Origin: Polaromonas sp.
GTDB lineage: Bacteria; Pseudomonadota; Gammaproteobacteria; Burkholderiales; Burkholderiaceae_C
Length of the DNA: 64,000 nt
Direction: 5' to 3'
Assembly: GCA_030683705.1 (NCBI GenBank)
Contig: JAUXPP010000149.1
Location: forward strand, 1 to 64,000
The notes below the pieces were generated by a model, which worked only from the letters and a program-made list of their open reading frames with translations, was not told the origin of the DNA and searched no databases. Shown here in pieces: positions 25,215-32,830 of this stretch; position 1 is the stretch's first letter; the number at the start of each line of letters is the position of its first letter. The translations under genes and the position numbers were made by a program.

Positions 25215-25514
25215 TCAAGCACCGGAGTTTGCGGCGGTGTTGTGCGCGGCTGTGGAGCCGGCGAGGATGCTTGGTATGAGTCCATTTTTCCAGTCGGCGG
25301 AAAATTGTTCGACCCAGCTGGTGGGCTCTGATGCGCTGTACTCAGCTTCCAAAATATCCGTCCAGGAAATCTTGATGGTCTTCACTCGTGGACCAAATGT
25401 CGCGGCACGATGCTCAGTGAGTTTCAATGTGAACTGCGAGCGATCAAGAGCGAGTGCGGAAAGCAATGATCTGAATTTAATCTCTTCGCCTTCAGGAACC
25501 GAAACAAATGGCAC
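25215..25514 (-). CDS. Small hypothetical protein
   Basis: 99 aa, starting MPFVSVPEGEEIKFRSLL, with a protein-like N-terminal 80 residues and a low-complexity C-terminus (ILAGSTAAHNTAANSGA). No recognised motifs. It lies upstream of nothing obvious on the minus strand and just outside the 15-bp boundary repeat, 97 bp beyond the res stop. It may be the last, loosely linked gene of the defence operon or an unrelated gene truncated by the module insertion. Confidence 0.4.
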   Translation of the reverse strand: MPFVSVPEGEEIKFRSLLSALALDRSQFTLKLTEHRAATFGPRVKTIKISWTDILEAEYSASEPTSWVEQFSADWKNGLIPSILAGSTAAHNTAANSGA

Positions 25515-25610
25515 GGCTGTCTCCGTATGAATGAAAGTTTAATGTTATGCGAGGATCGGTGATTCTCCAACTAGCGTCCACCGACCAAGGACATAAATCT
25601 GCGTCTTCAG

Positions 25611-28427
25611 TCAAACGCCATAGCGCAGAATGAGATTCTCTAGTGTGATGTTGGCAGCTACCGCATCATGCGGAACCAACAAATATCTCCAAGGTTTACC
25701 GCCGACACCTTGTGAATAGTCAGATGCATTTTTGCACCATAGCGCAGCCTGGTCCGCTTTAGCCCTTACATCTGTTTCTGACTCTTGCGATGCTGTGACT
25801 TCTTGAGCCTTTTTAGTTTCAATCATAAGGATCACGTCATCCATGGCCGCAACAAAATCGGGAATGTACTCAGGTTGATTGGCACCCGAACGGTAATAGA
25901 TGTTGAACTGACCGGAGGCTGGGCGGAACCAACGTATTGCCTGCCGCTCCAGGACTGTCGCAAGAATGCGTTCTGTATCTGAGTGGAATTTCTGGTATGG
26001 GTAGGCGCAACGTGCAAAGCCACCATACAGGTACTGGCCAATAGTGCGTTTGTCCTCAGGAGCCCAATGCAGCGGCTTCAAATCGTCTTTAGCTGTAAAC
26101 GCGCAGGCCTTGAGCGGGACGAAGCCCTGACTCACGACGACATTAGAGCCACCCGATTCTTCAACATAGTTCTTGGCCAACTGCGTGTGAATGATTTCCG
26201 CGATGGGTTTGCCATAGTTGGCCAACACGTTATGCAGGGCATCATCATCGGTCAGATAGCTTTTAAAGTGCGTGACCGCTTGATTTGCCAACTGATAGAT
26301 GAAATCGGCATGGTCATCATAGGAAACGTCGTCAAAGTTGATCAGTTCCCGAACGATGTAGTCCTCAAAACGTGACTCTTCAACTATGGCCGATTCACCA
26401 TACGTCAATACCTTGTTGGATTGAAGACCATGAGACTCCAGCGTATTCGCCAGTGGTTGATAGTTCAGGCGCGACATGTCCAGGTTAAAAGCCGTATAGC
26501 CACTCCGAACAGGACCAACCGGCACTACCGAAATGCGGGGTATGTCAATCGTGTGTTCTACAAACACATCCACCGCTTGTTTGACAACTGCTGCCACCGC
26601 CTCAGCGTTGGTGAATTTGGACTCAAGCAATTCACTCTGTTGAGGGACTAAACGTTGTTGCACCAATCTCGCAATGTGTTCCTGCACACTTGGGTTGGAC
26701 AACGATGCGCTGGTCGGCGCAATTGACTTATCCCGCCCTACCTCTGCAATTACATCCATTGCAGTCAATGCAATTTGCCGCTCTTCTCCTGTGTGCAGGA
26801 TGGTTGTAATGTGACTGATTGTCTGCGGTGCGTGTCCCGGCTTTTGAGTGCTATCCGGAGTACTGCCAGGAACAAAGCTTTTCCCACTTACCCCTGTACC
26901 CTTGACATCGGCTAGTCCAAGCACTACAGCCATCGTGGACGGCACGGCATAGCTGGTCAGTCTATTGCCTTCGGAATCAGTTGGATCAAGTTTGAGTTGT
27001 TTTAGCCGAATTGGTGAATCGCCCTTATTGGCTTCGGCAATGACTTCTTGAAATTTGTCGTGCGCAATAATATTTAGGCGGTCTACAACTTCCACCCCAG
27101 TCTTGCGGCCATAAGGCAAGCGCAAGCCACGCCCTATGGACTGTTCAATCAGCGTGCGGGCGTTGGCTGCACGTAGTGGCACGATTGTGTACAGATTGGT
27201 GACGTCCCAGCCTTCCTTAAGCATATTGACGTGGATCACAATCTCGGTAGCTTCGTCGTAGCTTTCCACTGCCAGTAGGCGGCGGATCATTTCCTCTTCT
27301 TCCACACCTGTACGGCTTGAATCGACCTGAATGACTTTGCCCTTGTAGTTGCCACCAAAGAAGCTATCGCTCTCGATCTGTGCCAGGAGTTGCGCAGCAT
27401 GTGTGGTATCTCGGGCGATCACCAGCACGAACGGCTTTACAGGATTTAGTCCAGTCTGTGCAGCATAAGTCAGCAAATGAACCTTGGTCTCTTCGTGCAC
27501 TCGCACGCCATCTTTAAGCTTGATGACCTCAATCTGTTCAGAACTGTGATCAGCGGGATTGAAATTCTGTTGGGTGACAACCGCTGGCTCTTTAACAAAC
27601 CCATCTTCAATAGCGCGCGCTAATGGATAGTCCATCACCACATTCCTAAATGGAACGGTTTTCCCTCCGGTGCCTTCAGTAAACGGTGTGGCTGTTACTT
27701 CAAGACCCAACAGTGGTTTGAGTTCATTAAGCGCCCGGATACCAGCTCCTGCCCGGTAACGGTGCGACTCGTCCATGATGAGAACTAAGTCGGGCAAGCC
27801 TGCAAGGTATTCAAAATAGCTCTGCCCCAAGTATTCCGAAAGGCGTTTGATCTTTGGCGCTTTGCCGCCCCGCACTTCGGAATTGATCTTGGAAATATTG
27901 AAGATGTTGACCTGGACGGGCGCATCAATCGCTTGGCTTACCAAGTCGCCGCGCTGCTCATAGGTTTCGCCTGAAATAACTTCCGGCACGGCAGTCGCAA
28001 ATTCTGCTATTCCCTTAAACACGTACTTGGGAGTGTTGGGTGTGAAGTCCCGTATCAGCTTGTCGTAGATGGTGAGGTTGGGGGCGAGAACAAAGAAGTG
28101 CTTGTACCCATACGCGGCGTACAGATAGCTGATGAATGCGCCCATCAAGCGCGTCTTGCCTACGCCCGTTGCGAGCGAAAAGCACATTGACGGAAACTCA
28201 CGCTCGAAGTCCGTCAGCGTAGGGAACTGGCTTGCCAGTGCGGTCTGCATTGCCTTCAGTTCATCAGGAGACCGTGCGTGCGAGTCCCGCAAGGCAGGGA
28301 CAGACTCCAGCGCGTTGTGCAGAATATCGAGACTATCGGTCTGCGGCCGACGCAAGCTGAGGCGGCCAGAAACCGAACGCGCTACTTTCTCACGTCCGCT
28401 GTCTCTTTGGATAGAGTGCTGGCTCAT
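25611..28427 (-). CDS. Type III-like restriction enzyme Res subunit (helicase-nuclease)
   Basis: 938 aa. SF2 helicase motifs: Walker A FSLATGVGKTRLMGAF (about 85-100), DEAH-type box VLIMDESHRYR (about 210), motif III VTATPF, and motif VI IEQSIGRGLRLPYG. A C-terminal PD-(D/E)XK nuclease is suggested by IPDFVAAMDDVILMIETKKAQ (about 850-870), the arrangement of type III Res proteins. The start ATG overlaps the mod stop by 4 bp, so Mod and Res are co-translated. It is the last gene of the five-gene operon. Expected activity: ATP-dependent translocation and cleavage of unmodified DNA. Confidence 0.9.
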   Translation of the reverse strand: MSQHSIQRDSGREKVARSVSGRLSLRRPQTDSLDILHNALESVPALRDSHARSPDELKAMQTALASQFPTLTDFEREFPSMCFSLATGVGKTRLMGAFISYLYAAYGYKHFFVLAPNLTIYDKLIRDFTPNTPKYVFKGIAEFATAVPEVISGETYEQRGDLVSQAIDAPVQVNIFNISKINSEVRGGKAPKIKRLSEYLGQSYFEYLAGLPDLVLIMDESHRYRAGAGIRALNELKPLLGLEVTATPFTEGTGGKTVPFRNVVMDYPLARAIEDGFVKEPAVVTQQNFNPADHSSEQIEVIKLKDGVRVHEETKVHLLTYAAQTGLNPVKPFVLVIARDTTHAAQLLAQIESDSFFGGNYKGKVIQVDSSRTGVEEEEMIRRLLAVESYDEATEIVIHVNMLKEGWDVTNLYTIVPLRAANARTLIEQSIGRGLRLPYGRKTGVEVVDRLNIIAHDKFQEVIAEANKGDSPIRLKQLKLDPTDSEGNRLTSYAVPSTMAVVLGLADVKGTGVSGKSFVPGSTPDSTQKPGHAPQTISHITTILHTGEERQIALTAMDVIAEVGRDKSIAPTSASLSNPSVQEHIARLVQQRLVPQQSELLESKFTNAEAVAAVVKQAVDVFVEHTIDIPRISVVPVGPVRSGYTAFNLDMSRLNYQPLANTLESHGLQSNKVLTYGESAIVEESRFEDYIVRELINFDDVSYDDHADFIYQLANQAVTHFKSYLTDDDALHNVLANYGKPIAEIIHTQLAKNYVEESGGSNVVVSQGFVPLKACAFTAKDDLKPLHWAPEDKRTIGQYLYGGFARCAYPYQKFHSDTERILATVLERQAIRWFRPASGQFNIYYRSGANQPEYIPDFVAAMDDVILMIETKKAQEVTASQESETDVRAKADQAALWCKNASDYSQGVGGKPWRYLLVPHDAVAANITLENLILRYGV

Positions 28428-30262
28428 GGCTTCACCTCCGCATTGGCAGGTGTGGCAGCGGTGCTAGTGTCAAACAAACTAACTTGCGCGGTCTGATTTG
28501 CTATAGCGGAAGCCGCGCGTTTAGATTGCGCTAGCTCGGTGACTGGCTGTTGCTGCATCGGCAGGTTTTCGACGTTCAAGCTGTAGTCGTCATGCCCCCA
28601 TTCGCACTTGGTCAATACCATCTTGGGAATCTTCTTGAGTGTGAGGTTGCGGTAACGGGCGGCGGCGTCCTTGAACGCGCTACAACACACTAGCAGACTT
28701 TTATCTTCGCCGACCTCATCACTCAGTGCGTGCAATTGATCGGCGTTCAGTGTCTGCGTAGTAACGTAGATAAAGTCGGTTTCGGTACTGTGACCGTGCT
28801 GCCAGTACCGCGTTTCAGACGGTTCGTAGGTGAAGCCCTCTAGCTTGCAGATTGCCGCTGCCAACATCGTAGCGTTATAGGTTTTGTTGACCACCCAGTT
28901 ACCCCAGCGGTCTTTTTCCAAAAGGCTGGGGGCCAGCGAGAAGTAGCGGAAACCACCGCCACCCTGCCAACCTGTAGCGGCAGTTACGCCCGCTGCATCC
29001 TCACCATTAATGACGTTCTTTAGCCGTGGAATGATGTGCGTGTGACAGTGCTCCCCTAACTCAATCATGATCCAGCGGCGCCCCATTTTGTGAGCAACAG
29101 CACCAGTAGTTCCCGATCCACCAAAAGAGTCAAGAACTATGTCGCCCCTTTTATCTGAAATCATTTGAATAACACGGCGAATAAGAGCCTCTGGTTTTTT
29201 CCCTGCAGGAAAATCAAAACCACCCTCGTTCTGAAGATTATTAGTTGGTATGTCCGTCCAAATATTGGAAATAGGTTGCGTTACAACGTCTTCGCCATCC
29301 AGAGATTTCACGGATTTCCCGAGGAAGTAAACCTGCCGACCTCGATACAGGTACAAGTTATCCAGGCCTTGACGATTCAATTCAATTACGCTGTCAGTTT
29401 CAAGAGATGCCTTAATATGATCATGCAGCCACTTAGATGGTTTTTGTAGCGTCTTTGTTTCAAATACCCTGGATGCATTTGCCAGTGCAAATTCAAGCGC
29501 GAGTCTTCTAACCTCCTCTTGAGCTTGCGTAACCCCCAACTTTTTCTTGGCTGCTGCCCATTTTGCAAGTGTCGTTCCCGTATTAAATCCAAGAGTATCA
29601 AGAATATGATCATTAATGCTCTTGAACTTCCATTCGCTTGCGGGCTCTTCAATATTCTCTATGAAGCGTGAGAAGTGTTGAAGGTCAATTTCATAAATAG
29701 GAACATATTGCTGTTGATACCTAAATTTTGATTTGTCTTTGGCGTATAACAACAAAAACTGGGTTGTTTGAGTTGGACCCACATTCACGGTTTTGAAACT
29801 GGAAGGGGTTGCAGCTTCAACCACAATAGTTGTGATGTAGTTGCTCCTACCAAAGATTTGGTCCATTAAGACCTTGCAATATGCCGCCTCAGTATCATCA
29901 AGGTTAACTACTATTGCCCCTTCAGGTGAGAGTAAACGATTAAGAATCTCAAGACGATCACGCATTAAGCCAAGCCATATGGAGTGCTCAACGTTGTCGT
30001 CATAGTGTTCAAAAGCTCCTCCCGTGTTGAACGGCGGGTCAATATAGATGCACTTAATTTGACCTGTGAACTCTTGTTCTAGCGCCTTCAGGGCGAGCAA
30101 GTTGTCACCAAATATAAGCCTGTTATCAAAGAGGTCGGCTTCGCTCACGCGATGAGTGGCGTGATAGCTCTTGCTCGAATTTTCAAGCAGAATGCGCGGC
30201 TCCAACTTTGGTCGGGAATCCTTACCCACCCAAGTGAGTTCTAGTTTTTGTTTTTTTGTCAT
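28424..30262 (-). CDS. Type III-like DNA adenine methyltransferase (Mod)
   Basis: About 612 aa from the ATG at 30262 (MTKKQKLELTWVGKD...), which fits the family better than the ORF start at 30325 and begins 11 bp after the preceding stop. Beta-class order of motifs: catalytic DPPF in CIYIDPPFNTGG (about residue 75) first, then the target-recognition region, then SAM-binding VLDSFGGSGTTGAVA (about 378). It is predicted to be an N6-adenine methyltransferase that protects host sites and confers specificity on Res. It is the fourth gene of the operon. The target-recognition part is AT-richer than the flanking catalytic parts, suggesting recombination there. Confidence 0.92.
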   Translation of the reverse strand: MTKKQKLELTWVGKDSRPKLEPRILLENSSKSYHATHRVSEADLFDNRLIFGDNLLALKALEQEFTGQIKCIYIDPPFNTGGAFEHYDDNVEHSIWLGLMRDRLEILNRLLSPEGAIVVNLDDTEAAYCKVLMDQIFGRSNYITTIVVEAATPSSFKTVNVGPTQTTQFLLLYAKDKSKFRYQQQYVPIYEIDLQHFSRFIENIEEPASEWKFKSINDHILDTLGFNTGTTLAKWAAAKKKLGVTQAQEEVRRLALEFALANASRVFETKTLQKPSKWLHDHIKASLETDSVIELNRQGLDNLYLYRGRQVYFLGKSVKSLDGEDVVTQPISNIWTDIPTNNLQNEGGFDFPAGKKPEALIRRVIQMISDKRGDIVLDSFGGSGTTGAVAHKMGRRWIMIELGEHCHTHIIPRLKNVINGEDAAGVTAATGWQGGGGFRYFSLAPSLLEKDRWGNWVVNKTYNATMLAAAICKLEGFTYEPSETRYWQHGHSTETDFIYVTTQTLNADQLHALSDEVGEDKSLLVCCSAFKDAAARYRNLTLKKIPKMVLTKCEWGHDDYSLNVENLPMQQQPVTELAQSKRAASAIANQTAQVSLFDTSTAATPANAEVKP

Positions 30263-30273
30263 TGGCAATAGAG

Positions 30274-32628
30274 TCAAATTTGTAGGGGCAGCATGCGCAC
30301 CCCAGGTTGGGTTTTGCAACTGCATTGGTAGTGAGTCGCTGTTTTCTTGCTTGGAATTTGGCCGCAGGTTCCACAGCTAACTGCTTCTGTAAGTTGCACT
30401 GCCAAGGCTGCGAAATCGGACACGTCGTTGTCTGAAATTGCGCTTCCTGCGATGTTGTAGTGAGCCCCCGCCTGATTTCTCACGAAAGAACTTGCACGAA
30501 GGCTTGCAACGATTGTGGAAACGCTGCACTTATCGTAGTCCGTAGGTACGATGACTTGACCCGTCGCGTCGATCTTCGGGCGATGAATTTCTAGCGACTT
30601 AAACAGCGTTGCAGTGCCGTCCAACAATTCCCCGAGGGTATAACTATTGTCGGGGGATCGAGGTACACGGCAGCGGAAATGCAAGGCCAAATAGTCAAGA
30701 ATCGCCTCAAGCAGAACGCCTGCTTTGGAAGCTGCAGCTTGCCTGTCAAAAGGCATATTCTTGATGGTATCGGAGAGTTCAGTAACGGCAAGTTTCGTCT
30801 TGTAATCGGATATGCCTTTCGCAAGTGTCCAACGTTGCAACTCAACCAACTGGGCAGTCTTTCCGGGACCTTGCGCGTATCTGTAGATGTCACGCCACAA
30901 ACGTTGGTGAGTAGTGATGATGACGTGAGCAAAATTCTGACTCTCATCGGTGATGAGTTGAGCAATGCGATTGATGTGCGGGGCATCAACTGAGGTAAAC
31001 ACGTCATCAAGCACAACCACTGAATCCTTATTGGGACTCTCCAGTTTTGCGATTGCAAGCCAAAAACAAAAGCCCAAGGTATCCAAGTGTGATTCACTGA
31101 AATATGCTTGTGGTGCTACGTCCGCGTGACCTTCAAAGGTGGCAGCTTGGTTCAGTGAGGCGCGTCGCGCTTGGTCTAGCTCCAGCTTTGACAGCGCAAT
31201 CAATTCGCCCGGATGCACTTGGCTGTATAGCCGATTACATTCGTTGGCTACGGTGTCAAGTATTTTCTGAGTGAACTCAATTCGGGTGAGCCGCACAATT
31301 TCATATGCACCCTTCAACGAAATTTGCAATTGCTCAAGTTGTTCAGTATCGGAGATACTGGTCGATAGTTGCCCGCTGAGTGCCCGAACTGAATTCACTT
31401 GACCGCTCAACTTGGTACAAGCTACCGCAGCATCTTCGAGTGACTGCGTTAGCGGCGATAACAAGGCTATAAGTTGTTCAGCCTGTGCGCTTTTGGTATT
31501 TGCGTCTTCTGGGCTATTTTCCTTTAACGCCCCGAAATTTTTCGTGTCAACGTTCGCGTCCACCAACACTTTCATCGTTCCAGTCTCAATAAGTGAAATC
31601 AGACCTTGAGCCGCAGCAACCAATTCATTGCATTTGGGTTCTACGGAATTGCGAGCAACTTGAACCCGGTGAACAGCGTTATCCAGTTTAATCTTTGCTT
31701 CTTCAAACTGTCTCAAATCCTGCAAACGAGTCTGAAGGGCTATCTTCAACTGTTCAATCGGAATGCCTTGCATACATACGGGGCATTCATCAGAGTGAGT
31801 TCCATTCTGCAGGTGGTTGCTGACTTGTCGTAAAACTCCTGACAAACTGATTGCCTGTTGCGCATCAATACCGGGTAAAGCTGCGACTTCCGTCTCTACA
31901 GCCCGCACCTCCCCTTCAATTTGAGTCGTACTACTCAGCGCAGACTTGTAATTGATCAGCGCAGATTCCGCACTGCGAATTCCTTCAAGTGTTTTTTGAT
32001 TTGCCCGAGCCTCTTCATCCAACTTGGCTATGTCTTGCGCCGCAACATTTTTTGCCCACACCATCGCGTCACCACTGGGCTTTCCTTCGGACTCCCAAAC
32101 GCTTTGAAGTTGCGCCTCTGCTTCGGTTCGTCGTTTTACTGCTGAATCAAATTCCACTTTGACGTTGGATGTCGCATCTCTAAGAGCATTTTCAGATTGC
32201 TCAACTTTCCCAACATCAATGAAGTGACTTAGAGCCGCATATCTCTTCGCAGGTTCGGCCTCGATCAATTCTTGTAAATGCTTGCGTCTCAAAACCCGTA
32301 TTTTGGGGTTGGGTTGTGGAACTGTAGATAAGGTATCGTTGGTCAGCGTCGTTTTCCAAACTTTGCCAGCGATGCAAACCTCAATGCGCACGTCACTAGG
32401 TTTCTTCCCTATTGTCGGTAAGTGTTGACGAGCCTTTGTGGAGCTTTTTTCCCCAAGCGAACCCTTAGAGTTATTGCCAATCGCATCTAATGCATCCGCA
32501 ATCGTTGTCTTGCCAGTCCCATTCTCACCAAACAAAAGGGCCACAGATTTTGTCTGATCAAATTCAAGTTGAAGGCGGCTAGAGGCACCTCGATAATTCT
32601 CTATAACGAGACGCTCAATTTTTGCCAT
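30274..32628 (-). CDS. SMC/Rad50-like ATPase with zinc hook and C-terminal HEPN-like domain
   Basis: 784 aa. N-terminal ATPase half with Walker A FGENGTGKTTIADALDAIG (about 33-50); long helical arms; a CPVC zinc-hook motif at C282-PV-C285 (DECPVCMQGIP); a second helical arm; Walker B SVVVLDDVFTSVD (about 537-548) and an H-loop-like IITTHQRLW. The C-terminal 150 residues contain R717-x5-H723 in FVRNQAGAHYN, a HEPN RX4-6H pattern, then a zinc-ribbon-like CGTC...CSC. ATPase plus zinc hook plus HEPN is the architecture of RloC-type anticodon nucleases, which also live in restriction loci. It overlaps the preceding small gene by 14 bp, with GGAGG inside that gene as its ribosome-binding site. Confidence 0.85.
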   Translation of the reverse strand: MAKIERLVIENYRGASSRLQLEFDQTKSVALLFGENGTGKTTIADALDAIGNNSKGSLGEKSSTKARQHLPTIGKKPSDVRIEVCIAGKVWKTTLTNDTLSTVPQPNPKIRVLRRKHLQELIEAEPAKRYAALSHFIDVGKVEQSENALRDATSNVKVEFDSAVKRRTEAEAQLQSVWESEGKPSGDAMVWAKNVAAQDIAKLDEEARANQKTLEGIRSAESALINYKSALSSTTQIEGEVRAVETEVAALPGIDAQQAISLSGVLRQVSNHLQNGTHSDECPVCMQGIPIEQLKIALQTRLQDLRQFEEAKIKLDNAVHRVQVARNSVEPKCNELVAAAQGLISLIETGTMKVLVDANVDTKNFGALKENSPEDANTKSAQAEQLIALLSPLTQSLEDAAVACTKLSGQVNSVRALSGQLSTSISDTEQLEQLQISLKGAYEIVRLTRIEFTQKILDTVANECNRLYSQVHPGELIALSKLELDQARRASLNQAATFEGHADVAPQAYFSESHLDTLGFCFWLAIAKLESPNKDSVVVLDDVFTSVDAPHINRIAQLITDESQNFAHVIITTHQRLWRDIYRYAQGPGKTAQLVELQRWTLAKGISDYKTKLAVTELSDTIKNMPFDRQAAASKAGVLLEAILDYLALHFRCRVPRSPDNSYTLGELLDGTATLFKSLEIHRPKIDATGQVIVPTDYDKCSVSTIVASLRASSFVRNQAGAHYNIAGSAISDNDVSDFAALAVQLTEAVSCGTCGQIPSKKTATHYQCSCKTQPGVRMLPLQI

Positions 32629-32830
32629 CGCTGCCTCCGTCCTTTTTGCTTTGAATCAAAAGTTCTATCCAAAGCCGCCAATCTTGCGACGTTGCAGTAC
32701 CTGCCTTTAATTTGTTCAATACCTCGGCGACCTTTTCAGTCGTAATGCACGCTTCCTCATTGAGCTTATTCGCCACTAGCGAAGCAAGCGCATCATTTGG
32801 AGGAACTGATTGTTGAGTATCTGATGTCAT
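32615..32830 (-). CDS. 71-residue operon protein, function unknown
   Basis: Starts at the ATG overlapping the helicase stop (ATGA, 32827-32830), with GGGAG 6 bp upstream; an in-frame ATG at 32842 is an alternative. The protein is acidic/helical (ALASLVANKLNEEACITTEKVAEVLNKLKAGTATSQDWRLWIELL) without known motifs. Its position between the SNF2 helicase and the ATPase, overlapped at both ends, argues that it is a genuine, stoichiometrically expressed component such as an adaptor. Confidence 0.75.
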   Translation of the reverse strand: MTSDTQQSVPPNDALASLVANKLNEEACITTEKVAEVLNKLKAGTATSQDWRLWIELLIQSKKDGGSDGKN

